A stretch of 64,000 bases of DNA from positions 868,001-932,000 of the forward strand of contig JAKULF010000011.1 of assembly GCA_022661535.1 (NCBI GenBank), in the 5' to 3' direction. Below, one piece after another: positions 25,940 through 38,173 of the stretch. The notes under the pieces are model-generated. The model did no database searches. It saw only the letters and a list, made by a program, of their open reading frames with translations, and was not told the DNA's origin. The translations under genes were made by a program, and so were the position numbers. The stretch is from Eutypa lata (Eukaryota; Ascomycota; Sordariomycetes; Xylariales; Diatrypaceae). The stretch's first letter is position 1. The number at the start of each line of letters is the position of its first letter.

Positions 25940-27873
25940 GGTTGCGTCTGTCTGGTCTGCTCGGGTCGGTCGGGTCGGATCGAGTCAGGTCGGGAGATAT
26001 TAATGAGAGGGAGGGAGGTAGGTAGGTAGGTAGGTAGGTAGGTATGGATGAGTGAGCGAGCACGAGATGTTTCGTGGTTGTGTGAGAACGTCGGGTGACT
26101 GACTGCCTGACTAACTGACTGACTTTCTGACTTGGGAGAGTGAAAAGCGCAGGTAGGTAGTTAGTTGGGTTCGATCACTAGTTACCTACTAGGTAAAAGG
26201 TCGAGTTTAAACTTGAAACTTGAGGAAATAGGCTGTTCCCTGACTCCTTCCCTTCAGTGTAGGTTGTCTGTCTGTCTTATTTGTCTATAGAGTTGGGGGG
26301 GGGATTAAACGTGGTCCAGTTAGGAAGTGAGCTTGCAAGGAGCACTTATTTCGTCCTCTTAGAACGGACTATAGAGAATTACTGGGGGTAATTATTAATG
26401 AAAGCTTAGCTTGCTGCTGCTGCTTCTGGAAATGTCTCTCGTGATTCATTCAAGACAATGAGTGAGTGAATGTGTTGTTTTAATAAGAAAGGAGAAAGCA
26501 AGAAATCATGACATAAAACACAATGGTTCAGTTCACAAGCTACGCTAGCAATTATCAAGGCCAACCGAGGGAGACAGGAGCTAGGTATGTAGGTAGGTAG
26601 CTGTGATCAATCAACTACCAGTCTATACTCCAGTAGTAGCAGGGTGGGCTCTCACGCTGTCACGATATAGTGTAGGCTATACCTAAGTACGTAGACAGGT
26701 AGATAAGCAGATAACCAAGACCGGCACAACCTTCTCCTACATAACTAACCTCCTAACCTACCCACTACCTAACTAAAGCTCTCACCAATCGGAGCTCTTT
26801 TGGGATTATCGGTCACGTAACAACCGATATGGGGACACTAGGTCGGTAGGTACCACTAGGAGGCGACTAGGTACCCTGTTTGCATGATCTCATCAGCCTG
26901 TCAGAATCGGAGGCAGCAACAGGGCACATGCAGCTCGTGATAACTGCCTGTTGGTGTGTGGTTGGTTGGTGGGCGATTTTCCTCATATCTACGAAGTTTA
27001 ATCAAATAGTTACAGTTATCCAGTGTGGATTTAGTCTTATTCTTAGGGGATTTAGTTAGCATGTGACACGGGATTCCGATGGCATAAGACTACCTATAAA
27101 AAGGTAACAAGGCACATGTTCTGTGGTTTTATCTACATGTTTATCTTATCATCATCATCGTTGATGCTATTCACCTGGATAGATAGGTAGGTATTTCTAC
27201 TTCATATTTTTACTTTTATGGTTTTCTCGATCATGGACGGACCTCCATACCAATCGAATAAGCGGTGTTGCAACACCTAAAGCTCTAGTTACATAGGCTT
27301 CGTTAGTTAGTTGCGTCGCCTCTGTAGCCTGTAGCGGTACCCGGTGACCCACATGCACCCACTATCTACTAAGTGTAGGTACGTACAGTAGGTAGGTACG
27401 CATGTATGTATGTACCTACTGCGTAGTGCCCGTTATTCTGTTTCCGCACACGGCAGTGAGTGGATGACCCCATAACCGTCATCTCTCAAGTGCTTCGGCC
27501 ATCGACGCCTTGTGTATGACACAAAAACCAACTACTTTCTTACTCGTCTACCTATTATCTTCTTTTAAAGATTTTTTTAGACCAGTAGATTCAAAGGCTG
27601 TGGTCCTCCTTTTTTATCATCGTTTCACTTCACAAATACGTTATCCATGCTTGATGTATGCCATAACCCATAAGTGCTTAGTATCGCCGTTTGCGTGAGA
27701 GAGAGTGCATGCTCCGTCGAAGTACCAGTTAGCTGTAGTAGTACCACAGACATACCCAAACTTTACCGATCTGCCAACCCAACATCATAAGGTATTCAAA
27801 CCATTTTAATACCTTAATACCCTATAGGGTTTGCCTATAGGCGTTATCCCCTTCTACGTACGGCCTCTCCATC
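25940..27873. other. Intergenic region between Rab and PNS1-like gene
   Basis: A shared 5' region of two divergent genes, rich in TAGG/CCTA motifs: (TAGG)n at about 26014-26043, and further copies near 26590, 27186 and 27390. No coding sequence is supported; the frame 27510-27698 matches nothing known. Confidence 0.45.
26014..26043. repeat. (TAGG)n tandem repeat
   Basis: Six or seven consecutive TAGG units are read directly, about 75 bases upstream of the Rab start codon (in the likely promoter or leader). Confidence 0.85.
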
Positions 27874-30238
27874 ATGTTTTCTGAATGTAAGTTACCTGTG
27901 CTCTGATCCACTCGAAACGGTGTATCGTCTTACTCATGAGCATCTAGATGCGTCGAGGTTTCTTGCTCAGTCGCAGTCCCGCATATCCAACTTCGGACAA
28001 CCCGACAGCAACAATAACGAACCTTCAAGTCAACAGTCCACAAATGGTCCCTCCCGTTACTCCCGTCTTCCTTCCCGATCTACCTATCAAACACGACTAG
28101 GAAACCCTTATCAGCCCTCGAACTCCAGATTTGGTTTCGCCTCACGATACAACACAGCCTCCGAAGCTCCGCTGTTCCATAGCGCACTAAACGAGTTCCA
28201 AGAGGAGGACGAGGACGATGCGAGGGAAGCTGCCGACCTCCGCGCTCTGCAGCGCTCACGTAGGGTCTTTGTCTCGAGTCGTCTGGAGGAAAGCTCAGCT
28301 TCCGAGAATGAACATAGTCGTGCTTCTCTAGACCAGAGCGGCGAGCAGGATAGCCGGGTATATGAAGATCGGGATCGTCCTCTGGGAATCAAGAGTAGTT
28401 GGAATGGCGGCTCTAGCTTCAGAGATAGACAGTCAAGGCGGAAACCTAAAGATGACCCTGTGACTCCCGAGACCGGTATGAACAAACGCCAGAATTCTGA
28501 TAGCGATGAGAACGGCAAGATGGTCGATGTTGGTCTAGAATCGACCGTAATAGACAACGAGGTACCTGAAGATCTTCTGCTAGAGACACCTACAGATACG
28601 TCACCACCCGCTTTCCAACAGTTTAAATCGACCAGGGGTAGCTCTAAACTGGGGCCCGATCGAAAGGGCTCTAACCTTGAGCACGATGGGCGTTTGCAGC
28701 GCCAAACTATTGCCGAGGAGGATGAGGATGAGGATGAAGACGAAGATGGTGAAGCTGCGGTGCCTACTCCCGCCCCACCAAGAATGTATGGCGAGATCTT
28801 CGTCCACGATCAGTTCTTTGCCTGGATCTACCTAATAGCTCTAGCATCACTGCTAGCTACGTTCGTTCTAGTCTGGCTGCATACCTCTGCACCGAAAAAG
28901 GGACATCCTCTAGGAGATACTATTTACACGACCTTGCACTCGTCATTCTACCTCCTTGCTATCGACACTCTCGTGGCTGTCATCGTAGCGCTGGTATGGA
29001 TGGCAGCTCTCAGGTCGTTCGTTCAGCAGCTAGTGTTTCTCATTCTAATGGGCGTTCCGATAGTCCTCTTCTCATTTTCACTATATCCGATGGTCTCGAG
29101 TTTCCAGGGGCCCGATCATGGATCACGTGTGCAGGATGTCGTTATGAGATATGCAGCCATCATTCCGGGAGTTTGCGCAATCGTATGGATTTATCTACTT
29201 TACAAAGGACGTCATAACATATCTAGGGCTATAGACATCCTCGACTTCTCGAGTCGCATCCTCGCCGCCAACCCGGCCCTCGTGCTGCTCGGGTTTGGCT
29301 CGCTAGCTTTCGTTATCAGTTGGACTTGGCTGTGGCTATCCATGTTCACCAGGATCTTCCTCGGGGGCTACTTCTCCAAGTCCGTCTCAGCCTTCGTCAT
29401 CGGCACGGCGACGTGGTGGCTGGCCATCTTTTTCTTCCTAATGTACGTCTGGACGCTCTCCGTCATTAGCGGCGTGGTCCGGGGTACGACTGCCGGAACC
29501 GTCTCCAACTGGTATTACTTCCGGAACAAGCAACCCCCTACGCCTTCAAATATCGTAGTCAAAGAAGCCTTAACCCACACGACAACAACGGTCTTCGGCA
29601 CCGTCTGCGCCTCCACCCTCCTAGCGCTCGCGGTCCGCGTCCCCATCCTGGTCCTCCCGAGCCGGATCTCCGCCATCATCGAGTTCATAGGGTGGAGGAT
29701 CGCGCCGCGGCCGGTGTCCGTCCTAACTAACCCGCTAGCGCTGACCTACGCCGCGATCCACTCCGTGCCGCTAATGGAGTCCGCCTCGGCCCTGAGCCGG
29801 ATCCACTTCCTAGCGACGGGCCACACGACGGCCCTCACGCCGAGCTCATACTCCCGGGGGGGCAGCGACCAGAACCCCTCACTGTTCCCCTACCAGATGG
29901 CCAAGATGCTGCTCCACGCCGCCCGGTTCGTCATGTCGACCGCGCTCGGCTTCGCCGCCTGGGTCATGACCGCCCGCCAGCTCCAGGTCCAGCTGCCCGA
30001 CGGCGCGGGCCTGCGGGGCAGCGCGTACGCCTACGTCGTCGGCCTCGTCGCCAGCCTGATCGGCTGGGGCGTCTTAGGAGCCATGGAAGGCATCCTCTCG
30101 GGCATCCTCGACGGCGTCCTGATCTGCTACGCGAGCGAGCGGAGGCTCGGGAGCGGCCGCGCCGGCTACTGCATGGAGGCTGCGCGGCTGTTCGAGGACC
30201 GGAGGGCTTTCCCGCGGGACGAGAGGGATATCGTCTAG
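27874..30238 (+). CDS. PNS1 / choline-transporter-like (CTL) membrane protein
   Basis: A multipass membrane protein of the CTL/PNS1 family; in yeast Pns1 has no confirmed substrate. Two exons: a 13-base first coding exon (27874-27886, coding MFSE plus one base) and 27948-30238, giving 767 residues. The donor is GTAAGT and the acceptor CATCTAG; the join makes Tyr and yields MFSEYASRFLAQSQSR, the start I expect for ascomycete relatives. Residues 1-280 are disordered and acidic, with a DEDEDEDED run. The rest has about ten or more hydrophobic segments with the family-type SNWYYF motif, VKEALTHTTTTVFGTVCAST and a C-terminal YAYVVGLVASLIGWGVLGA. The 3' part is markedly more GC-rich than the 5' part. 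Without the short exon the frame has no ATG at its beginning (it would start at a GTG). Confidence 0.85.
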
Positions 30239-31753
30239 TTCTTACCGGGAAGGTGGACGAGTTGGATGGATGGATAAGTGGAGGAGTGAAGGATAGAGTG
30301 TAGGAGATGGAGGTGGAAGATGAAGACGGAGTGGAGAATAGATGGATAATGGAGAATCGAGGAAAGGGGCGCATGAAAGCATGAAAGCATGAGCGTTTTT
30401 TTTTTTTTAAATATCTTTTTATTCATCTGATTATTCTTTTATCTCGCTTTTCGGGTCTTCTTTTTCTCTAGCTTTTTCCTCGTGGTGATTTTTGAGAGTG
30501 TTCCTCTTTTTGGGGGGCGGTTTTCCTCTTTTTGGGGGGCGGTTTTCCTTCGTGGTTCTTGGCTTCTAAGTATCCGTCCTGCTGCGGCTGTTGATCCTTG
30601 GATTGACTTTGGATTGTTGGGCGTCTCGGTCCTCGGGATATATAGTGAATGCGTGAGTGGAGTGATACAGTGGGTAGAAAGACAAGAGAGAGAAAGGGGT
30701 GAGAAAGGGATGAAGGGGAAGGAGAAAGTAGCCAAGGCAAGCAAGCAGGTAGACTGGCTGGCTAGTTGGCTGATGAGTTACTTCGATCGATCAATTCATC
30801 GATCAAATTAGTTCATTGGGTGGATGAACAGATGATGAGGTTGATGGAAGCGTCAGTAGCTAGGTGCTATAACGTTGGAAACCTACACACACACACACAC
30901 ACACCCCTAGGTAGGTAGGCAACTAGGTGTGCGCTCACATACTTACATACGCCCTTGACGTATATTCATTCATACGTTCATATATTCGTACATTCAGAGT
31001 CTAGGGAGGAAAGGGGGGTTTCTTCTGGAGTAGAGAAATGAGAAATTGGCATAACGGCGTAGGACTATGGGTTAGATAAGTACTTAGAGGTAGATAGGTA
31101 GATCTACTCGATACATTTAACCTCTTATTAGTTTCGTTTGTGTAGTAACTAGTATGTCTATTTGTCTATTTATCTACCTCGCTAGGATAGGTATAAACCC
31201 CTTCTCTTATTCTCTCCCTTTTCTCGTGACTGCGACTAATAGAGCATATTGTAGCTATAGGCCCCGAACAGGTCCATTACTAACCCGATTATTGCCCTCT
31301 GTGAGTTCGAGTATAAATAATATCCAGCATAGTTTATCCTTAGTTGAAACTCACTATTCGTACCATGACAATGCAGGACATACCTACTAAGCCACAGCCT
31401 TGTTAAGGGGGCGGGGGTGTTCCTTCTCAGGGGAATAAAACACAGCTGGATGTCTTAACTAGATACTCATTTTCTAGCTATGATACACGATTATCACGTC
31501 ATTTCAGCTACCGATGACGCTAGATAGGTCTGTAGGTAGGCCATCCGCTGCATATGCAAGATGCCGTCACAACGAATGGAAGCAAGTGCATCTTGGTATC
31601 CGCCAATAATAATAGGCCTATCTAGTTTTAGTCACCGCCGACAACTTACGGTCATTACTCAAAGTCCAGTCTACTATATGCACACCCGAGTCAGCAGAAT
31701 CTACCTTGCGAGTTTCTCTCATGGTTATAACCCAGGTACCTAAATAAAAGTTG
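30239..31753. other. Intergenic region, PNS1-like to monooxygenase
   Basis: Includes a tandem duplication of 22 bases (30501-30522 and 30523-30544, perfect copies), a (CA)n tract at about 30888-30904 and several GGTAGGTAGG motifs. No gene supported. Confidence 0.45.
30501..30544. repeat. Perfect 2 x 22-base tandem duplication
   Basis: Two identical adjacent units beginning TTCCTCTTTTTGGGGGGCGG are read directly. They lie in the 3' flank of the PNS1-like gene. Confidence 0.9.
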
Positions 31754-33412
31754 ATGATCATGGGCCACGAGTTCCGCGTAGTCATAGTGGGCGCCGGCCC
31801 CGTCGGGCTAGTCGCCGGACACGCCCTCCGCGCCGCCGGGATCGACAACTTCGTCATCCTCGAGCAGCAGAAGCAGATCGTGCGACCAGTCGGTGCCGCA
31901 CTGAGTCTCCATCCGCAGACCTCCCGGATATTGGATCAGCTAGGCCTATACGAGGACGTGCTGGAGGCGTCGGTCTCGTACGACGGCAAGATCAACGTCG
32001 ATCACAGGGGACATGTCATCTCGAGCAGTCTGGGCCTTTTCGAGGTCTGGGAGCAGAAGTACGTATGTATGTCTTCGTTGTGGTTGGTTTTTCGCTAGTA
32101 TACGGTACATGCATATATGAGACTAGAGGACTAACCAACGCGGTTGCTGAAGCCACGGCTACAGGATGCTCAACGGCTCGCGGAAGAAGTTCCTCGATAT
32201 CCTATACCGCCGGCTGCCTCGAGACAGCGTCAAGCCCGGGAAGGTCGTCGTTGATGTCCAGACGCATGACACGGGAGTCCGCGTCCTGCTTGAGGATGGG
32301 AGCGTCGAAGAGGCGTCCATGGTGATTGGTGCCGACGGCGTGAACAGCACACTGCGCGGGATCGTGCAGAAGTCCTCATCGGCCAAGAAAGGCCCTGTGT
32401 CAGGAGTCAGCGACGAGCATGAGCACGAGCAGGCCGAACTCGACCCGATAGTAGCCTCGTACCAATCCCTACTAGGGACGAGCAAGCCCCTAACAGGCAT
32501 GCCGCGGAACATGTTCTGGGAGATGCGAGGCCGCGGCATAACGGCGCAGGTATGGTCGTCAGACGAAGAAGTACTATGGATCGTTTTCAGACGGCTACCC
32601 ACGCTTAACAAGCTGGGGAGGACATACACCGAGGCCGAGGCGGAAGCCATGGCGGCGGACTGCGCGGGCCTGGTCCCCGTCCCCGGGTTCCCATTCAGGG
32701 ACCTCTGGGACGCGCGCACGTGGAGCCGCCTCGTCGACCAGGAGGAAGGGTTCATCCTCCACGGCGCTTGGCATCATCGCGGTGGTGGGCGGGTCGTGCT
32801 CGTGGGTGACTGCGTGCACAAGATGACGTCGAACGCCGGGTTCGGGCTCAATATGGGCGTCCAGGGGGTCGTGAGCCTCGTCAATACACTCCGCTCTTGT
32901 CTTCTGGCGACGAACTTCACCCCAGATGCCGCGGTGTTGGGGCAAGTCTTCGAGCGGTATCGCGCGGATTGCGCTGGGGATGGGCGCGAGGCCGTCGCTA
33001 TGTCGAGGTATACGACGGACCTTGCAACGTGGCAGACCGTAAGTGGGTTTTTCGTCGTTATTCTTCCCTGTGTGGCTAACTGGGGAGCTTCAGTGCTTGA
33101 AGTTACTGAGAGTGATATTTTTGGGAGCAAGGGCGCTGCCGGGAACATCACCCAGCCCTCTCCACGTAAGATATATAACTGCAAAGAAGCATTTGCTAAC
33201 TCCAGATGTTGCAGTGGCGCATGATGCTCATGGACAGGTATGTGACTCCGTGGCTCCTGGGAGGAGATAAGAAGGTGCTTCCGCAGGCGACGGCCGCTAT
33301 GATCAGCAGTGGGCGGGTTTTGGACTTTGTGGATAAGGAGTTGAAAGGGGGGGGGAGTACCGTGGAAATACGTGCCAGGGGTAATTCGCTCGGGATGATA
33401 CTATCAAGATGA
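31754..33412 (+). CDS. FAD-dependent monooxygenase (PHBH-type)
   Basis: A flavoprotein hydroxylase of the class that includes salicylate hydroxylases and many secondary-metabolite oxidases; substrate unknown. Exons 31754-32058, 32165-33038, 33094-33165 and 33206-33412, total 1458 bases, 485 residues. The N-terminal dinucleotide-binding motif is VVIVGAGPVGLVAGHAL. The ADG motif is VIGADGVNSTLRG. The second FAD motif is VVLVGDCVHKM followed by SNAGFGLNMG. Donors are GTACGT, GTAAGT and GTAAGA; phases agree. ATG 31754 gives MIMGHEF; ATG 31760, with a better context (ATCATGG), would remove two residues. The last intron has a second in-frame acceptor nine bases downstream (33213-33215), so two isoforms differing by MLQ are possible. 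There is no predicted C-terminal membrane anchor, although the end is moderately hydrophobic. No biosynthetic partners lie directly beside it. Confidence 0.85.
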
Positions 33413-36319
33413 TGCTTTGCTCTTGATATACACCACATCTCTAGGTCTAAGTCAACGTGTCTGATATCGTAGAGCTCTAGCTAGAACCAGTATCTAAATC
33501 TTTAAAGCAGCTTGTGGTTGTAATATGAATTAAGTTAGACTTGTATGAACGAATAGCTCATCCCACTCAAAATAAACCAGCTTACATGTATATTTACAGC
33601 AGGTTAATAATGTTGACTATGTCATACACTATACCGACCATCGAAGTCGCTGCTCGTAGGGGAGATATTTGATATTGAATAGTATATGGTTATGTATTAA
33701 CAAACTTAAAGGGGTGATTCCAGCTAGAAGTTTACGTATTTCAAATCACCACGTTCCTCTTCAACTTTTCGCGAATAAGGTGATTATATTGGCTCGGGGG
33801 GAGAAATTAATATAGAATAATACTGATAGCCTACAACCCGCCATATACATACACATTTGTATGGATGAGAGAGGGACAGAAATAACCAATATACTATAAT
33901 CATAAACATTTACATAGGAGACACTATCGAAAAGAAACATGCCTTCTCGTCATTGCATCCCTTAAACAAATAATAGCTACCAACAGACAATTGCTATTCT
34001 ATCACTTCCCGCATATTACGGGTTGTTTTGACTGTTTACTATTGCCGTCAAAATAAGCTCAGTAGGTCTGCGGGTTACGGTTAAAATGCAAGCCACTTTG
34101 TTATAATAAACCGATATCCATGCTGTCGGAAGGATGTATTAGGCGGCTCTTATAATTATAGCTATGCGGTATCCTGATACTGTCAGGCTATAGCCATAAG
34201 AATCGAGCAGTAGTACAACCACCTGTTACCATATTTCCCAACCTACCTAGGTTTACGTACAATTTGTAGCACATATAGAAATTGAATAAATTGAAGTACT
34301 TGCAGCTGAGGAACCACATATGATTATCCATTCAATTTCCAATCTTCAAATTCGGTCATTTTGACCATAATATTTAAGATGACATAATTGTTATGGCCAG
34401 AGCCTACCTCATATTCTTTAGCTACCATATGTCTAACAGGCATTTGTCCCAGATATTATATATTAGATATCATGCTCTCAGACTATCTTACCTGTGGCGA
34501 GAGAGCTTAATAGCGAACCTCTAACCTGCTCTCACATAATAACTGTCAGACATCACTTCTCGACTATATGATGATCATGAGGAATTATCGCAAATCAATG
34601 ATTTGTACACTAAACGTATGAAATATCACAAGAAGACCGATATGAGGAAACAGGATAGAAAGGTCGAAACTATTAATATGTCTGATAGAAGTGGCAAGCC
34701 GACGTGCGCCAAATAATGCAGCAAATTCAACAACTCCCCTGTTGAAACCCCAAGCAAAGAAATAAAAGCATAAGGGGGGAAAGGGAAATACGATGGATCG
34801 TTGGAAAGGTCTATTCAAGGGATGTGTGCTGAGCATATTTTGATCGCACACCTAACTAACTAAACGATTCCTGGAAAGGTTCCGAGCGGTTGAAGTTTGA
34901 ATATGCATGATGATAATATGCTTAATAGGAGGTTATAGCTTTATTCAAAATAATATCTGTCCAGTAGAGTAACAGAGTAATAAGAAGCACCTAGTGGTTG
35001 TACGAGAGCAGATATTAGGTATGGACAAGCCCCCCTGTCTTAGCCTTACGCAGATGAGATGGTCGATAGTAGCCGAACATACGTACCTAGTAGCCATCCG
35101 TCTAAAATTAAGTTTAGGGGAGCAATACATCTGGACAGTCACTCTAGGTGCTACATAGGTTACTCTAGAACAACCTACTATACTAGTTAGTATTGGATGA
35201 TGTGAAAGGATGGGTATATCACATTGGTCATATGGGAGGAAAGCTGGAAAGTATGACCCCGAGTAGCCCGAAAGCTGTGGCTTAGACAATATTACGTTTT
35301 TTTTTCGCCTTCAGATGTTCCATCACCGGCCAGCCGGCCTCGGATCGTCTGCACCTGCATTGACCACGTGCGAATAGTAGGTACCGGACAATGCCTTTCT
35401 TTGCATCCAATGTCTGAATGCCTGATTCAAGTACTCAACACAAGGAGGCTCAGCCACATTGGTTGTAACACCATTCAACCATTTAACGTAGAACTTGCAT
35501 ACGTCTTAAAATAGCTGCCAATAGCCTGCTTAGTAACAGACCTACAGCTGCATGCACTACATACATTGCATGTGTTGAATGCAATGGTAAATGTAAGTTT
35601 CCTGCACTCGGTAATGAGACAAACAAGACAAGGTAGCATTAGGCTTTTTGACCAACTACAGATGCAGCTGTACCTACCTAGGTAGGTACTCAGCTACTGC
35701 ATGTGTTGAAGATACCTAGGTAGGGAACCGTTCAAACTCAAACTTAGGGGCGCAATAGCTGCGTCGTACCGCGTTTCTGGTTCATGGGTAGCGCAGTTCT
35801 GACTCTTTCCAGTGGCGGGGCATTCGACTTGAAGTAGTAGGTGGGGCTAATCGATAGGGGTCTTTTGTACTTTTGTATGCATGTAGGTACATAACTACTA
35901 GCATGTACGAGATATTGCCATCGTGAGGCAGTGCACCCACCTTACACCTACATCCTACCTACGAGACCTGGAAACCTTCGACTTATTCTTTCTATTCTCA
36001 ACTACAATTTCCTCATCACTCCAATAGAGAAACTTTCTTCTGCATTCCTCAAGAATAGCCAGTCTATTTTAAGGTCATACACACACACACACACACAAAG
36101 ACGTCAATATTACACACTTCGTAGACTTCTCTCCGAAACACATCATACAACCTTTCCCCCACATTACATCACGCAACACACTTGCAGCACTTAGCTTATA
36201 ATCTGAGGAGCGCCGCCCCAGTTTCAACTGACGGCTCGACTACAACTACATACCAAGTACACATCTCCATCGCATCTCGTCGCAACAAACACACATACTT
36301 CAGACAACAGCAATCACGC
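33413..36319. other. Gene-free region
   Basis: About 2.9 kb of moderately AT-rich sequence. Frames at 34585-34851 and 34945-35289 show no family. TACCTAGGTA-type palindromes occur near 34242, 35676 and 35712. The right end, with (CA)n at about 36079-36097, is the likely leader of the WW-domain gene. Confidence 0.45.
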
Positions 36320-37527
36320 ATGGCAGATTACGAGATTCCGTCCGGTCCCCCGCCACCCAAAGTACCCGAGGGCTGGGTCGCACGCTGGAACGACCAATAC
36401 CATGAGTGGTGGTAAGTCCTATCACCTCACATTGATCAATCAATTAAACCGTCACAAGTGCTAACTAACCTCTCCGCAGTACGTATATTGGCGCATTCCT
36501 TCCACATTTATATTCTTTTCCCGTCTTGGTCTTGAGATACATAGACGTTCCTCAAAAGAGAAGAAGAAACCCCACCAAGTATATATATGAACCCAACTTT
36601 ACTAAAAAATAGTCAACATGATTAGTTTACGTGAACGTCTACACCAAGAAATCGCAATGGGAGAAGCCGATCGAGCCGGCCTTCGACCCGTCGGCCGCCC
36701 CTCCCGGCGGCGCACCCGACGGACCCCCGCCCGGCTACCACCCCGGGTCGGGCCCCGCCCCCACCGACGCGAAGACGAACCCGTTCCTGAACGACACCGC
36801 GCGGTCCGACAGCTACGGTGGCGCTGCTGGCGGTAGCGGTGGCGGCCATGGCCACGTAGACGAAGACGCCGACGCCCGCCTCGCGCGCCAATTGCAGGAA
36901 GAGGAGAACGCGCGGAGTCGCGGTGCCGGTACGCCTTCGTCGCAGGGCCAGTACGGCCCCCCCGGTAGCGGCGGCGGCGGTTATGGGTCCCAGCAGTCGT
37001 ATCCGGAGCAGCTGCCGCCGAGATCCGAGACGAAGTCTAAGAGCGGCGGCTTCCTAGGCAAGCTGAAGAACAAGCTCGCCTCGGCGTCGTCGGGCGGCAG
37101 CCATGGCGGCGGGTACGGAGGTAGCCACGGTGGTGGGTATGGCGGTTATCCGCAGCAGCACCAGCAGCAGTACGGTGGGTATCCCCCCCAGCAGGGTTAC
37201 TACGGCTCCCCCGCCCCGGGCCAGTATCCGGGTTACGGACAGCCGCCGCCCGGCCAGTACGGACACGGCGGCTACGGAGGTGGTGGATATGGCGGTCAAG
37301 GTGGATTCGGCGGCAGCAGCGGTGGACGGAAGCCCGGAGGCGGCGGGATGGGGATGGCGGGCGGCTTGGCGCTCGGTGCCGGCGCGGGTCTGCTCGGTGG
37401 CGCGCTCATTGCTGATGCCGTTAATGATAACGAGCAGGAGGCGTATGCTGACGGGTACAATGACGGCAACGATGGCGGCGACTACGGCGGCGGTGGTGGT
37501 GACTTCGACGGCGGCGGCGACTTCTGA
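36320..37527 (+). CDS. WW-domain protein with Gly/Tyr/Gln-rich tail; frame conflict at the intron
   Basis: Begins MADYEIPSGPPPPKVPEGWV. The WW domain is split: VPEGWVARWNDQYHEW in exon 1 (36320 to about 36410) and YVNVYTKKSQWEKP in exon 2 (from 36626). WW domains bind proline-rich peptides. The C-terminal 290 residues are rich in Gly, Tyr, Pro and Gln, include a SGGFLGKLKNKLAS basic helix and end in a glycine-zipper-like GGLALGAGAGLLGGALIADA followed by an acidic Gly/Asp tail. This is likely a soluble or membrane-associated adaptor of unknown role. Joining needs 'T' plus 'TT' to restore the expected EWFYVN, but the good donor GTAAGT starts two bases later, and every GT donor nearby leaves exon 2 out of frame. 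The gene is therefore frameshifted, uses an unusual splice site, or the sequence has a one-base error. The middle and 3' part is plainly under coding constraint. Confidence 0.75.
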
Positions 37528-38173
37528 TCGATTCTGTCTGTCTGTCTGTCCCCTTGAGTTGAGGCCTCAAGTTGGTATTCTATCCCCCGCCCATCCCCTC
37601 CTCTAGTCTACTCTAGTCTAGAAAAGACTTAGATAGACATACACGCTCTCTCTATCTCTCATGATAAGACGGACGGATGGATGAATGGGTGGATGGGTAA
37701 TAGCTACGTCGCATGATATGATGATGAGTATTATTATTATGGTGGGAGATCGGGTTAGCATAAATGAGTATGGATGTAACGTACGTACGGACATGAATCG
37801 AGGTTTGAAAACTGTAATGCCAATACGTAATATGGGTACATGAAGCAGCTCGATGAACTACCTACTATGAATAGGTAGGGTAGGGCAGGTATAATTGATT
37901 GATCAGTCTTTTTTGCATTCTCACGTACAGCCTAGCTTGCTTTACCACATGAATTCTCTTTTTCTTCTAGGAAGTGCTGTAATAATGTGTACAAGGGCTT
38001 TGATTCAATTTACTGAGGAGTGCTACCCACTTAGGAGTATTCCCCCTTAGGTAGGTAACTATAAGCACCACTTCGTACCTTATGCGTGGTGAAGATACTG
38101 GCTAAGTACCTAGATGTATATGCTCCTCCCTGGCCCTGGATGCTTTATCGTCAGCATCTATTTTAGACAACCT
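37528..38173. other. Convergent intergenic region, WW gene / EMC7
   Basis: 3' flanks of two converging genes, with a short (GTCT)n run at about 37537-37550 and a TTATTATTATTA run near 37730. No coding sequence seen. Confidence 0.45.
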
